Assembly: GCF_964204645.1 (NCBI RefSeq)
Contig: NC_134027.1
Span: 24,230,485 to 24,294,484 of the forward strand
DNA: 64,000 nucleotides
DNA from: Tubulanus polymorphus
Taxonomy: Eukaryota > Nemertea > Palaeonemertea > Tubulaniformes > Tubulanidae
Direction of reading: 5' to 3'
Shown here: positions 1 through 12,329 of the stretch, in pieces
How positions within the stretch are numbered: the stretch's first letter is position 1
Layout of the letters: each line of letters begins with the position of its first letter
Translations under genes and position numbers: made by a program
Notes under the pieces: model-generated
What the model saw: only the letters and a program-made list of their open reading frames with translations
What the model was told of the DNA's origin: nothing
The model's database searches: none

Positions 1-1302
1 GGAGCGTTCGCAGTTACGGCGAAAAACAGACATAATTTTTCACGGGAAAACGATCGAAAATGTGCGTTCTGCAAAAAGATCAATCACGTTGCGGTGGACT
101 GTAAAACGTTTCCAGATGCTGAAAAACGCAGAGAAATTGTTGCTAGGGATAATTTATGCTTTAATTGTCTCTCGAGCGGTCACAAATCGACGAAATGCTT
201 ATCGAAAAACAGATGCAGAGTTACAAACTGTGGCAAAAAGCATCACACATCAGTTCATTTAGATGCAAAATCAACCACACCTGTGGCCGCAAAATCAACC
301 GATGAGAAAGCTGACAGGGATTGACATCAGTATCTGGGCGCCGCCGATGGAACAGTGTTATTAAAAACAGCTATCGCGAACGCAAAAAGTCGCGAAGGCG
401 TAACGACTAACGTAAACATCTTGTTCGACGAGGGCGCTCAGCGGAGTTTTATTACTCAAAGAACAGCCGAAAGATTATATATAAACAGTGAAGAAACCGA
501 AACTATATCGATCAACACATTTGGCGCGAAACAATCAAGTGCGCGGTCACTGATTGTTGCGAACTTTACACTATGTTCTGATGAAACCGACATACCGATA
601 ACGGCGTTAATTGTTCCACAAATTGCGTCGACAATGCGAAACCAAACCGGCAGATCTATCAAAGATTTACCGTATCTGACAGGTTTGAAATTAGCGCATC
701 CGTTTTCTACCGAATCACACTTCGAAATCGACATTTTAATCGATGCCGATTTCTATTGGTCAGTGGTCGGTAACCACACAATCCGCGGAAATGGACCCAC
801 GGCAGTATCTTCGAAATTAGGGTATCTTCTCTCTGGACCGTTTAGTGATTGCGATCCAATAAATACTGCACGAGTTTACAACGTGGATGTTACGTCACAT
901 CGTTCGGAGGAAGTCAACCTCCAAAAATTCTGGGATCTCGAATCCATAGGCGTAACTGATGCAACAGATGCGGCTTCAAAAGAATTCAATCTACTCGACT
1001 ACTGTCAATCAAGCCTGACGACATCCGACACGGGACGGTATACTGCGAAGTTGCCGTGGAAGAGTGGACACGCCCCCCTTCCGACAAATTACTATGTTAC
1101 TCGAAACATAACACAGTCGATGATTCGTCGGCTATCGCCGCAAGAAAGTGAACTCAAAACCTATCGCTTCAAGGTTATATTGTTCGGCGTGGTGAGTTCA
1201 CCCTTTATATTGAATGCTACTGTTCGTTTTCATCTAAATAATTATAATAACCATGTATCACGTGACTTAGTTAAAAATATATATGTCGACAACGCAATGT
1301 AG
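1..1302 (+). pseudogene. BEL/Pao retrotransposon Gag-Pol remnant (degenerate)
   Basis: One frame is open from the window edge except for an in-frame TGA at 322-324. Before the stop are Gag zinc knuckles (CxxC at 61-75, then CFNCLSSGHKSTKC and a GKKHH segment). After it come a retropepsin-like DEGAQRSFI motif, the BEL/Pao segment with LIDADFYWSVV and GYLLSGP, and a fragment of reverse transcriptase (FGVVSSPFILNAT) ending in YVDNAM and a stop. The stretch between the protease region and this RT piece is far shorter than in intact elements, so an internal deletion is inferred, and RNase H and integrase are absent. The element is therefore dead: nonsense codon, internal deletion and 3' truncation. 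Family assignment rests on motif order known for BEL/Pao. Confidence 0.88.
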
Positions 1303-1486
1303 TAGACTTTATAATCTTAGTTTCAGAATTAATTTCAATTATACACATCATTTTTAGTTGTCAGTAGTTCCTTATCTGACTATCATAAATTTATAACAAT
1401 ATACATGCATCATTTATTCGAATATCGATATTATTTAGTTGTAGTAACATTTTTCTTAATTACATCTATCTAGTAATTTTCTGTCG

Positions 1487-1631
1487 CCCGGGAGAATGTC
1501 GGGAATTGTTATATGTCAGTTACCAGTAACGCACTCCCCTCAGTTCATGTAACCCCGCCTATGTAAGCCCCGCATGAACTTATGCTGTAGCGAGTAGATA
1601 AATAAATCAGAGTTTACTTAGACACCAAACA
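1487..1631 (+). repeat. Candidate polypurine tract and 3' LTR of the BEL/Pao remnant
   Basis: A purine-rich CCCGGGAGAA (1487-1496) is followed by TGTCGGGAATTG, the usual start of a BEL-type LTR. A possible end is the ACA at 1629-1631 after GACACCAA. The LTR would be only ~135 bp. A TAAATAAATCAG segment near 1599 could be its TATA or poly(A) region. No second LTR lies in the window, so boundaries are inferred. Confidence 0.4.
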
Positions 1632-1670
1632 TATTGGTCGTTGCTCACCTCTCCGGCGGTCTTGCTTATT

Positions 1671-1997
1671 TTACTCAAACCTGGACCATTTAATGTGGCA
1701 ATCATAGCCCACAGTGCAGTCATAGATGAAATGCAGCTCATCTCCTACAGTGTTAGGACACAGTCTTTCACTTCTGTCTATATGAGCGTTCGATCGTTTA
1801 TTTACCGGTAACAAATAGGAACCAATTCTGAATTCGAATAAGCTACGCGCAAGACTTTCGTCAAGTTGAGTTATATATCTTTCAAGTTTAACATCGTTTT
1901 TATATAGATTGAAATTAAGACAACCACTAGCGAACCTGCGGGTGTATCCTCGCCTGTCCAATGTGGTAGCGCTGCGGGTACCCCATCCCGCCGTCAT
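1671..1997 (-). pseudogene. LINE reverse-transcriptase C-terminal fragment
   Basis: The minus-strand reading of ~108 codons contains FRIGSYLLPVNKR, then RLCPNTVGDELHFIYDC. This is the post-RT tail shared by many Jockey/CR1-like non-LTR elements (a (R/L)xxxHKLP(V/I)E..GRY block, then a C..C..GDE.H(F/Y)...C block). It has no RT core and no endonuclease, so it is a 3'-end relic. The related plus-strand LINE at 30.4-31.2 kb carries the same two blocks. Confidence 0.7.
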
Positions 1998-2039
1998 TCA
2001 TTTCTCTGTGTTATTTAACTTTGTTGACGTATTGCTAAA

Positions 2040-2096
2040 ATGTTTTATTGTAAAAATTATAAGTGTCAATAAAGAATTTGAATTGAATTGTATCAT
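2040..2096 (+). repeat. Retroelement 3' tail (AATAAA plus short A/T-rich repeat)
   Basis: CAATAAAG is followed by the short repeat TTTGAATTGAATTG, as seen at the 3' ends of LINE/SINE insertions. It points to a plus-strand element whose body is otherwise unrecognisable here. Confidence 0.4.
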
Positions 2097-2285
2097 CAAG
2101 TCCGCAATATGATAACGTAAGTTCAATCCATAATCCGAAATTTAGTATTTAACGATAACGAAGGTCATGGTGGAGCTCGTATTTCCGGTTTCGGTGTGTG
2201 CTGGAAAAAAAGCGTGTGAGATTTTTATTACTCTGAATTAAAAGTTAAGAGAATTGGCTTTGAATACGGTGCAGGAGTCGGAGAT

Positions 2286-5200
2286 ATGGTCGAGGATGAT
2301 AACAAGACGAGAGTGTTGGCAAAATTATCACGTAAGAACAATGAAAACCGTCCTTCTAAATCTTAATGAGAAATATTTTCTTTTTCCCGTTTTTTGAATT
2401 TTGTTAATTGTTGCATTTCTCTGCTGTGAATTATTTTCGGGCCCAAGAAGTCGAAACACCTTATAACTTCAAAATGAATCACGTCAATTTAGTTCATAGA
2501 AAACGTTATTTTTCCGCTTTCGAGAGTTTTTTCGGGTTCGAAAAGTCTGGTCCTCCTTATCATTACCGAGATAACGTAATTTACCGAGATCAACCGAGCG
2601 AGATGACATGAAATATATAAAATGTATATATATTCCTTACCGATTTTAACACTTGAAATCATATTATATCAGTAATAAATGCCTGCTGGAGTCATATTTT
2701 ACATATTTTGTCAGATATTTTTGTAGGAAAATAACTTTTAACTTAACCGAGATGAGATCGTCGATCAATCAAATTCAATGAAATTTTATTGCTAACCGAG
2801 ATGACGTATTTGAAGTCAAAATTTTTTTTACAAAATATCTGGAAAAATATGACTAGAAGATATTTATTACTGATAAAACATGATTTCAAGTGTTAAAATC
2901 GATAAGGATTAAATAAATATGTTATATTTCATGTCATCTCGGTTGATGTCGGTAAATTATGTCATCTCGGTAATAAGGATGACCCAATTTTGTAGCAGGC
3001 CTAAATGAAGGCCGAAAATCAGGGTAGTGGGTGTATAATCGTTATTTTATTCCTCAGCTCTGACGGTAGCGCGTTTTGAACCGGTCGGACGATGGTTCGA
3101 GGCTCACGGTTTACGACGACTGCACCAGAAGTCGCTGTCTCACAACTCGATCGAGTCGTCGACGTCCGAAGCGAGTTCGGCCGAACTCAGCGACAACGAG
3201 GAAAACGACGCGTTCTTGCGATCGCTGGATCCCACCGACTGGAAGGTGAGAGGCTATCCATCAAACGCGGTCCCGACCGTTGATTCTTTAAAAAAAACTC
3301 CTTCTAAGATGGAAAATGCTTTTAAAGCCTAGCGCACATCGACAAAGCGACTGGAGACAACTAGTTGCTAGTGAGCGAGTACCCCGCGCACATCGAAAAT
3401 TTAGTAAAAACCAGCAACTACGTGGCTCATGCCGGTCGCTAGGTCTATAGCGCACACATCGACAGCATCTGAGATGTGTTATCTAGCAAATATTCTTGAG
3501 GGCATCACAAGTCACGTGACAAATAGCTTTGTTTTAGTCAGTTACAACCATGTGTTGTTGATTATGGAGCGCTCACATCGACGGATATGAGAGCAACTGA
3601 GTACAACTAGTTGCTCAAAAGTAGAACATGAGCAACTGGGTGGAACTGGAGATAGCTAGTTGTCTCCAATCGCAGTGTCGATGTGCGCTAGGCTTAAAGG
3701 TGCTCGAAACACCTTTTATTTGAACTGAGTGCCCGAACTCCTTCAATTTTGAGAAATACTCTATTAGAAATTTTTTTCCAGTTTATATAATAGGTGAATA
3801 TATGAAGTCTGGCCATATTTGCTTCTTCGCTGAATCCCCCGCGGTTGTGCTACTGTACCGCGCAGAGTGTGGCCGATAAGTCAAGCTCTGCAAATGTTTT
3901 TAACCCCCAGTGACCCATTTTCTTCAATCCTTCTAGTGCCGACGAATAAGAACTGGAGATAATTTTGAAATTTTTCACAAACATTTGGCCCCAGTGTGTC
4001 GAATAATGGGCATTACGCCCCTATGGTGTGTCTATGCCTCCAAACTGTATATCGTTAGTTACTAATATTTCTAATATTACTAATATTTAAGACAGGTGCT
4101 GCCATCTTATGATAGAGTTAAAACTAATTACCAATAACATCAATACGCTCTGATGCGTTGTACTTAATACATGTTGACAGTTCTAATTCTCTCATTCGCT
4201 ATTAACTGTCATCCTTAAAACCGGACCACAAGTGTCATCTATTCGGAGAAATGTGTTTAACCTCATCCCATAGTATTGATTGACGATTTTTGAATTGTTT
4301 TTTGTTTGCTCTTTTTTCTAGAACCAAGACCACTACGCTGTGCTTGGGCTCGGTAAACTTCGTTACAAAGCCTCGGAACTTCAAGTTAAAAAAGCCTGTA
4401 AGTTAAGATTGCCAGGTCTGAACGCAGCACACAACCCTGTGGAACTGGGTCTAGAGTGGCATTTAAACCAACCCACACAACTGTGGAACTGGATCCGGAG
4501 TCAAGTTGAACCTACACAACTGTGGAACTGGATCCAGAGTCAAATTAATCCCACACAACTGTAGAACTGGATCCAGAGTCAAATTAAACCCACACAACTG
4601 TGGAACTGGATCCAGAGTCAAATTAAACCCTCAAAACTGTTGCACTGGATCCAGACACAAATTAGACCCACACAATTGTGGAACTGGATCTAGGGTCAAA
4701 TTAAACCCACACAACTGTGGAACTGGATCTAGGGTCATATTAAACCCACACAACTGTTGAACTGGGTCCTAGAGTTGGATTAAACCTACACAACTGTGGA
4801 ACTGGGTCCTAAGTCGGAAATGACCTACAAGACTGTTTTACCAGACTAAAATAACTACATGTGGAACTGGATCCAGAGTCAAGTTGAACCCACACAACTG
4901 TAGAACTGGATCCAGAATCAAATCCACACAACTGTGGAACTAGATTCATAGTCAAATTAAACCCACACAATAGTGGAATTCGGTTCAAAGTGTAATAAAA
5001 AATCACAAAACTTGTGGCTTGAGTTCCGAGTCAAAAAACGATATAATTCTTCTCAATCGTTTGTTGAATGCTGAATAACTTTCCACGTTTCGTTTTTTTC
5101 ACAGTCAAGAAGAAAGTTTTACGCCATCATCCGGATAAACGTAAATCTCGCGGTTTAGACGTCAACGACGGAGACGACGACTACTTTTCGTGCATCACTA

Positions 5201-8200
5201 AAGGTACCGGTTTTTTGGCGTCTGCTGATTCTTCGTAATTTAACCACTGCGTACGCAGCGTTACGCGCCGCTTGAATGTTAATCGCATTAATTTCGTTTA
5301 CTTGATTTTGCCAGCGAATGAAGTTCTCGGAAACGCCGCCAGGAGGCGCGCTTACGACAGCGTCGATCCTTCGTTCGACGACGATGTGCCGTCCGTTAAT
5401 CAGAGCAATAAAGACAAATTCTTCGACGTGTTTGGTCCAGTTTTTGAAGCGAACGCCAGGTATATTTACGAATTGTCGGGTTTAAGTTTGCAGATACCCG
5501 TGAGTTGATATGATCGAGTCCAGCAAATTTATGCATTACGCAGGGTGCCTATCACTCCTTGATTCCGTCAAAACTTCTTATCGGAAAATTTTTTTAATGT
5601 GCTTGAAACTTCTTTTATTTTTGTGCAAAATGCCTTAAACTCCTTTTAAATCCTTCAATTTTTAGAAATAGGCAATTACCGTAGAAATTTTCGTCTAGTT
5701 TGTAGTAGTACAGTAGACTACCCCTAAATCGATACAGTTGGGACCATGATTTGTTCTTACCAATTAGGTGTTACCGAATACGAAATCGAGTTTAGGTTGC
5801 ATTAAGGATGAAAATTTGCTTACAAAACAACTGAAAATGATGGTTTACTGAGATGAACCGTACCGATTTAGGACGAGTCTTCAGTAACTGATCTGAATGA
5901 TGACGTGTTTCATGAATTTTTAGGTGGTCGAACAAAAAGCGAGTGCCCAATTTCGGCGACATGGGCAGCACATTTGAGGACGTGAACAAATTTTACAACT
6001 TCTGGTGAGAAAACGTTTCTATAGATAATCGCTGGTTTTTCTTACGATCGCAGTAAGAAAGAAAAAGCGCGGATTTCGTTCGCGCAATTTTTGATTTCGG
6101 ATTTTTGTTTCTCTTCGCGAACAGGTACGACTTCGATTCGTGGCGCGAATACTCTTACCTCGACGAAGAGGAAAAAGAAAAGGGCGAAAAGTGAGAAGAA
6201 AACCTCGACTGAAAGATTTTTAAAAATGATTTTCAGGGTCCCTGCAACTCCTTGATTCCTTGAAAACTCCTTCTAAACCAAAAATATTTTTCAAGGTCCT
6301 TGAATATCCTTGAATTTTAGCAAAATGTCCAAAAGGCCCTGGAAACTCCTTGAATTTTGAGAAATTGGCAATTTTTTGGCTCAAGGCCTAGTTATTATAC
6401 ACACAAATTCCACCTGAATAAAAGGTTTACTGAGTAAAACAGTACCGATTCAGGAGGTGTCAACAGTAGTTGAGATATGAAAGTGATGCAAACACTCCTC
6501 GCAAATTTGAAATTTTCTTCTTGAAAAGTCCTCGAATTCTCGAATGACTGATTTGTAGGAACCCTGGATTTTGCAACGAAAATGTTTCTCCTCTCTAACA
6601 CCACGTGGTATTCGCTTTCCGTCTGAATTTCAGTCGCGAAGAAAGACGTTGGATCGACAAACAAAATAAAGCCGAACGACAGAGGCGAAAAAAGGAAGAG
6701 GTGACGAGAATTCGAACATTGGTCGGTATGTATATTTTAACTGGCTTCATGCTTGCACAAGTACTTCTTGATTCTGCAAACGATCCTCTTCAATTGAAGA
6801 AACATTTTCAACACACTCGACCTCTAGTTTTATAAGAAATAGCTCTCTATTACACTCATGGAATTCAGGGCCCAGTTGCACAGTCGTGACTTAAGTCCAA
6901 AAGTGGTCTTAAATCTTAAGACTGGTCTTAAGTTGTTAGATTGGCTATAGAACTAAGTTGGTCTTAGACTAGTCTAAAGTCTAAGCCATGACTATGCAAC
7001 CAGCCACAAGGTTCTTACTGATCAATAAAAATCGGGGAGTTTTAGATTTGTTTTTCGGTGCATAGGGAATTTTTTTTTCTTGCTGGCACAACCCGCGCCG
7101 AGGAAATCTTATGTTATGATTTAATCGGGGATTTTTTTTTTATCGGGGGAAATATTTTGGCTGATTTGTAAGAACACGGATCTACTAACTCTGTTTTGCT
7201 GCCAAGTGTTGTTATTTCGCTGAAAATGTCGAACTATTTCCCGCGTAGATAACGCGTACGCGTGCGATCCGAGAATCCAGAAATTCAAGGACGAAGAAAA
7301 AGAGAAGAAACTGGCGCAAAAACGGGCGAAACAAGAAGCGGCGAGACTAAGAGCGGAGGAGGAAGTGCGGGTGAGTCGAGCGGGGTCGTTATTACTGGGT
7401 CCGAAAAACAAAATGGTGGCATTTTCAACTGCGGAATATGATTAGCATTTAGGGTCTAGCATATCAGGGTCGGGTTACACCGCGTAATAGGGTAGATGAG
7501 GGGTAAGGCTAAAAGTAGTCAATTCCAAGCAGCCGGCTTGATCCGTCCAGGTGTTCGGTTTTTCTTCAGGTGAAGAAGGCTGCGGAAGAAGAGGCAAGAA
7601 AGAAGAAAGAAAAAGAAGAGGCGGAAGCTAAAGCTCAGGTTAGTAAAAAAAATCTCACATCTTGGGAAGAATCAGATCGCTACACAATTTCATGATGTCA
7701 TAGGGAGATATAGGGGCGCAGCCATCTTGTATGGAAGGGTCTATGCATATGCATCGAATTGATCGTGGGTTATTTGATGATATCTCCAATTGAGGTGGCA
7801 GCCATCTTGCCACGGTCAACAGATCTGATCTCTATGCGTTTTGATGATGTCATAGAGAGATTTAGGAGAGTCAAAAAGTAAGGAGTAAAGTAGACCCAGT
7901 TACCAGTACCGATAGGTGATTTGATGTCATAGGGGGGCAGCCCTCTTATATGGAAGTTGATATAGATCTTAAATCAATTTCGTTCATTGGAGTAAATATT
8001 GGAATTCTCACTTCTTTCTTGAAATTAAATCAGGGAAAAGTCAGGGTATTTTAATTTGTGGTGCCTATGGTTGTTCTTGTTGTATCTTGTCAAGAAATGC
8101 CCCCCCCCCCCCACACTGAGGATATCTAATAATTGTATCGGGGAAATTTTTTGGTCCGGGGTCAGGGAATTTGAGCTGTTTCAAATCTATTTTGAATTGT

Positions 8201-11200
8201 AAAATTGTAAATCATAAGCGAGTTGTAAATTGTTTTCAGGCGGCCGCGCTGAAGAAGGAAAAAGAGGCCCAGAAACGAGTTTTGAAAAAGGAGAGAAAAA
8301 CGTTTCGCACGGCTCTGCAGGAATTCGATTATTTCGCGACCGATGCCGATAATAAAGTGTCTCAGATGCAGGACGTCGATCGACTAGCCGAGTCTTTATC
8401 AGCGGTCTGGTAAATATCATTCAGTTAGTTCAATTACATTGTCAGATTATAACTAAGAACAATGGAACTGGGTTCAGCACTGTGGTTATGATTTCAGAAC
8501 TGTGAATCTGGGTTCAGAATAGTGGTTACAGGTCCAGAACTGTGAATCTGGGTTCAGAACTGTGGTTATGATTCCAGAATTGTGAATCTGGGTTCAGAAT
8601 AGTGGTTACGGGTCCAGAACTGTGAATCTGGGTTCAGAACTGTGGTTATGGGTCCAGAACTGTGAATCTGGGTTCAGAATAGTGGTTATGATTCCAGAAC
8701 TGTGAATCTGGGTTCAGAACTGTGGTAATGATTCCAGAATTGTGAATCTGGGTTCAGAATAGTGGTTACGGGTCCAGAACTGTGAATCTGGGTTCAGAAC
8801 TGTGGTTACGGGTCCAGAACTGTGAATCTGGGTTCAGAACTGTGGTTATGGGTCCAGAACTGTGAATCTGGGTTCAGAATAGTGGTTACAGGTCCAGAAC
8901 TGTGAATCTGTGTTCAGAACTGTGGTTACAGGTCCAGAACTGTGAATCTGTGTTCAGAACTGTGGTTATGGGTCTAGAACTGTGAATCTGGGTTCAAAAT
9001 AGTGGTTATGAGTCCAGAATTGTAAAACTAGGTTCAGAGCTGTTGTTATGATTTCAGAACTGTGAATCCGGGTTCAGAACTGTGGTTACGGGTCCAGAAC
9101 TGTGGAACAGTTTTTTTTCAAATTATGGAATTGTATAAAACAAAAATGTGGAATCGGGTTCAGAACTGTGGAACTGGGTCCAGAACTGTGGAATTGGGTT
9201 CAGAACTGTGGAATTTGGGTTCAGGACTATGGAATTGTGTTCAAAACTGGAACGATTGTTTTCCAGCAAAAATGAATTTTGAGTTTCTTTCTCAGGTCTG
9301 TGCAGTTTTAAGTTAGATTACATGTACCTCATTTCCAAGCATTTCAAAACTCTAGAATCAACTGTTCTATTTACAGTTGACACTATTTCCAGTCTTGAAT
9401 GTTGAAATAAATCTAGGAGGATGGGTGAAAGTATTCCATCCAAAACGCTAGAATAGAAAAATAGCTATTGTTTTTTGGAATCTCTATTGTAATATTGTGT
9501 TTACGCAACTGTTCTATTTACCGGTACAGTTTACAAGAGTTGAATAAAGAATTGACAAGCGGCGACAAAGTGCGAGCGAGAACAGCTTTCAATACTCAGG
9601 TCAGTTTCCGCAGGCTTAGCCACATCCTTCCTCAGCAGGTATTCGAACCTGATGGCATCGCTATACTCAGCCACGATACGAACCTCTGCCACACTAGACC
9701 GGGTGTTAACAGGTACATGTGCAGGTTTGCTGTACAAAATCAGATTGCCCATGTCATAATTCTGGAGGCAAATTTCACGGAAGAACTTGAAATCGGATAA
9801 CCGGATTAAGAAAAAGTGGGATATCTGATTGGCTAATTATGACATCATCTAAGCTGCGTATCTGGTCTAGTGTGGCAGGGTTTCGTAGCGTGGCAATCTC
9901 GATGCCGTCAGGTTCTAATCCCTGCCGGGGGAAAATGGATTTGCTATTCAAATACGTATTCATAGAAAACTTCTCTTAATGAATGACGTATGCAAATTTC
10001 AGGTCCAGATCATGAACGATAAATTGGCGAAGGAGAAAGAGGAGCTGCTAGCGAAGTTACATCGAACGAGTGGCGCATCGGGCACCGGCGGCGCGGGTAG
10101 CGGTAAAAACCGTAAATGGAAGGACGACGAGACGACGATGTTGATCAAAGCTGTGAATCTATTCCCGGCCGGAACCGTGCAAAGGTCGGTTAAAACGTGA
10201 ATTTTGAACGCATATCGCTCCCGCGTTCGATTTGGGCAAAATGAACTGCGAATGATTATTTTTACCGATGACGCTAGCTGACATTTTATCGTTTTTCAGA
10301 TGGGAAACGGTCGCTAATTTCATCAATCAACATTGCGGCTCATCGTTTAACGCTAAGGAAAGTTTGAACAAAGCGAAAGATCTACAGAAAATGGGTGAGT
10401 GGGAAATTTTTTTTTTCTGACCACAAGAATTTCCAAAGAGATATATTCAAATTCGTAGCCGTCCTTCATTTCTGTAGTGGATGGCTCCGGGTAGACCTGT
10501 ATTTGGAGCCATCCTCCTAGTGGACGTGGTTATGGCAGTGTCATCGGCTACGAATGAAAACCAGCGATGAAACTTAGGATTTTCCATTGAATAGTTTTTC
10601 GGCCTCGAATGACCTGGATTAAATCTACCGATGCCGAACTTTTCTGTCGATTCATGATCGCTTGTTTCGTGGATTTCAGATCCGTCCGCTATGAAAGAGG
10701 AAGCGAATAAAAAGGCGTACGATAAATTCTCGAAAGGGAAAGAGGAGGCGCCGGCTGTTCATATACAAGATAAAATCAGTGAAAGATACGACAGTAAGTG
10801 ATGCTTCATTAATTCCTGACCCCCCTTGAGACAATCGCCATTTTAGCGTGGACGATCAGTTTATGAAAGTGTGCTGATAAAATGTCTTATGTCTGGTGTT
10901 TGTAGTTCATTTTCGATTAAAAATGTCTCTGGTGAAGTTCTGAACACATGTGAAGTGTGGACGATCAGTTTTTGAAAGCGTGTCTAATATCTGGTGTTTG
11001 TAGTTCAATTTAATTAAAAAAAGATGAAGCCCTGAACACATGTGAAGTGTGGACGATCAGCTAATTGAAAGTGCATTGATGAAATGTCTGGTGTTTGTAG
11101 TTCAATTTAAATTATAAATGTCTCTGGTGAAGTCCTCAACACCTGTGAAGTGGTGGACAATCAAATTTCGAAAGTGTGCTGATAAAATGTATTATATCTG

Positions 11201-12329
11201 GTGTTTTTAGTTTTCAATTAAAAATGTGAAGTCCTGAACATATGTAAAGTGTGAATCATCCAAAATTGAAAGAATAGTGAAAAATTGTTGATTGTCTGAA
11301 GCCACAGAGACCATAGAGCAGGGGTCTGAATATGTTTAGAATTTCCGCCATCCTAACAAAGCCACTGATGAATATATTTGTGATCAGTGATTTATTTGTA
11401 TTTTAAGGCGCAGCTGTGCAGCAAGTCGCCGAAATGGGAACGAACGCGGCGCCATGGTCGGCGGACGAACAGAAACTGCTCGAGCAGGCGTTGAAATCGT
11501 TTCCGGCGTCGACGCCCGAACGGTGGGAACGAATCGCCGAATCCGTTCGCACCCGCAGTAAGAAGGATTGCATGAAGCGATACAAGGTTCGTTACGAAAA
11601 TGAGAGAACGGGAAATTTCGAATCTACCGGTCGGCCACTTTACTGGGAGTCGGGGAATAGTGGGGCGATTTTCTTAAAAAGCTTAAAATAGAAAGCTAGG
11701 TAAATTTGTTGACAAAGTTAGATCACGTGTGAACTGTTTCCGTTTATGTTTGACGTATTTTGACTGCGTTAATGGATTGTCTTCTTAGCAGTTACAATCA
11801 GGGAAACCACCTTACGTGTCAGGGAAAAAGCGAATCAAAGTAATAATGCTGCAAAGCAGCGATAACGGGTTTTCTGCCTAGCAGCATCCTTCACATGCAA
11901 ACAATAGAGAATTACGGTGTCTTCCCATTTTACCCCTTCCCAATTTGCCATTTTCCCATTTCGCCCCTTCCAATTTTTTTCGCCCTGCCAATTTTTTTAT
12001 TGGTTCCTTTCCCACCCGGGCCCTTGCTGTGTTTTTGATGGATATTTACATCAGCTACACAACTTATGTAGTAAGGCGCAGTCACAATTAGCACATTCAT
12101 GATACATTTAACGTAGCTTCTTTGAAAATGTACACAAATTTTGACTGATCAGCTACAGCTACATCAACATTTTATGTCATCCGGAAAAGTGGCCACCCTG
12201 AAGAACGGCTTGTTTCGAAGTTTGAGTGATTATGAGTTGTTTCTTTCGTTTCAGGAATTGGTCGAAATGATTCGCGCCAAGAAAGCGGCGGCGCAGGCAG
12301 CCGCGAAAATTAAACCGTCTGCGAGTTGA
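2286..12329 (+). CDS. DNAJC2: DnaJ homolog subfamily C member 2 (MPP11/zuotin/ZRF1), complete, 17 coding exons
   Basis: Ribosome-associated J-protein that stimulates Hsp70 on nascent chains; its two SANT domains also give nuclear, chromatin-linked roles in the family. Coding exons: 2286-2331, 3058-3245, 4322-4397, 5105-5203, 5315-5459, 5924-6004, 6125-6190, 6634-6725, 7249-7370, 7570-7638, 8240-8409, 9530-9599, 10003-10184, 10300-10394, 10680-10793, 11408-11586, 12255-12329. They sum to 1869 nt (622 aa plus stop), close to human DNAJC2 (621 aa), and every junction keeps frame with GT-AG sites. Landmarks: [10 protein letters not shown] near residue 32; J domain ~79-155 starting [11 protein letters not shown], with HPD at 112-114; charged helical middle ([20 protein letters not shown], then K/E-rich); SANT1 ~445-500 ([20 protein letters not shown]); SANT2 ~553-603 ([20 protein letters not shown]). 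The start ATG at 2286 is the least certain point but its exon phase fits. ATTTCCGG, an ETS-like site, lies at 2181-2188. Confidence 0.96.
2549..2984. mobile_element. Foldback-type MITE, copy 1 (DNAJC2 intron 1)
   Basis: Arms of about 200 bp are inverted copies. The left end carries TTACCGAGAT repeats and the right end CATCTCGGTAATAAGGATG. A second copy lies at 53310-53765 with its asymmetric centre in the opposite orientation. No ORF, so non-autonomous. Confidence 0.8.
3326..3694. mobile_element. MITE with 3-bp TAA target duplication, PIF/Harbinger-like (DNAJC2 intron 2)
   Basis: The ends are perfect inverted repeats (AGCCTAGCGCACATCGACA and its complement) flanked by TAA at 3323-3325 and 3695-3697. 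A 3-bp TWA duplication is the Harbinger signature. The motif GCGCACATCGA recurs inside. The element is inserted in an older dispersed repeat related to those in introns 5 and 6. Confidence 0.75.
3900..4170. mobile_element. Old copy of the TTAA-flanked MITE family (DNAJC2 intron 2)
   Basis: It starts TTAACCCCCAGTGACC and contains degraded forms of the family's inner segments (CTGGAGATAATTTTGAAATT, ATCGTTAGTTACTAATATT). Better copies are at 45195-45486 and 63661-63950. Boundaries are uncertain. Confidence 0.45.
4430..5000. repeat. 39-bp minisatellite array (DNAJC2 intron 3)
   Basis: About 13-14 diverged units carry ACACAACTGTGGAACTGGAT followed by CCAGAGTCAAATTAAACC. Because 39 is a multiple of three, several frames stay open through it, giving spurious repetitive ORFs. 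The unit core resembles that of the 40-bp array in intron 11 (8455-9270). Confidence 0.9.
5530..5905. repeat. Dispersed repeat, copy in DNAJC2 intron 5
   Basis: Contains CACTCCTTGATTCCGTCAAA and TTTAGAAATAGGCAATT and ends with a GGTTTACTGAGATGAACCGT segment. The same order of motifs occurs in intron 6 (6238-6490) and, split by a MITE, in intron 2 (3284-3325 and 3698-3790). Confidence 0.6.
6238..6490. repeat. Dispersed repeat, copy in DNAJC2 intron 6
   Basis: Contains CCTGCAACTCCTTGATTCC, repeated ACTCCTTGAATTTTGAGAAA, and GGTTTACTGAGTAAAACAGT near the right end, matching the intron 5 copy. No coding content. Confidence 0.6.
6868..7010. mobile_element. Short palindromic MITE (DNAJC2 intron 8)
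   Basis: The left end GGGCCCAGTTGCACAGTCGT pairs with the right end ACTATGCAACCAGCCAC, with TTAAGAC/GTCTTAA repeats between. Related copies: UROC1 intron 5 (57470-57600) and 62640-62940. Confidence 0.6.
7685..7960. repeat. Internally repeated segment (DNAJC2 intron 10)
   Basis: GATGTCATAGGGAGAT-type and GCAGCC(A/C)TCTTGTATGG-type motifs recur about three times, like a decayed dispersed element. A run of 13 C lies further on in the same intron near 8100. Confidence 0.4.
8455..9270. repeat. 40-bp minisatellite array (DNAJC2 intron 11)
   Basis: About 19-20 units of GGTCCAGAACTGTGAATCTG plus GGTTCAGAACTGTGGTTATG; the two 20-bp halves are themselves related. Homogeneous in the middle, diverged at 9060-9260 where the unit reads GGAACTGGGTCCAGAACTGT, close to the intron 3 array. 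Confidence 0.92.
9605..9945. mobile_element. Inverted-repeat element with tRNA-promoter-like boxes (DNAJC2 intron 12)
   Basis: The left arm (CGAACCTGATGGCATCG, GCCACACTAGACC) is repeated inverted at the right (CTAGTGTGGCAGGGTTTCG, CGATGCCGTCAGGTTC). Read on the minus strand, the left arm has TGGCTGAGT and, about 25 nt later, GGTTCGAATACC, similar to pol III A and B boxes. A related copy lies in UROC1 intron 4 (57090-57330), sharing TATCTGATTGGCTAAT and ATGACATCATCT. Confidence 0.6.
10845..11275. repeat. ~100-bp tandem array, four units (DNAJC2 intron 15)
   Basis: Each unit has GTGGACGATCAG, GAAAGTGTGCTGATAAAATG and GTCTGGTGTTTGTAGTTCA, then a GTGAAG(T)TCTGAACAC segment. Units begin near 10850, 10955, 11050 and 11153. 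A single monomer-like piece lies in NATD1 intron 2 (52065-52145). Confidence 0.85.

Noticed and set aside
4506-4760. Repetitive 84-codon ORF in DNAJC2 intron 3
   Set aside because: Product of the 39-bp minisatellite lying between well-supported DNAJC2 exons.
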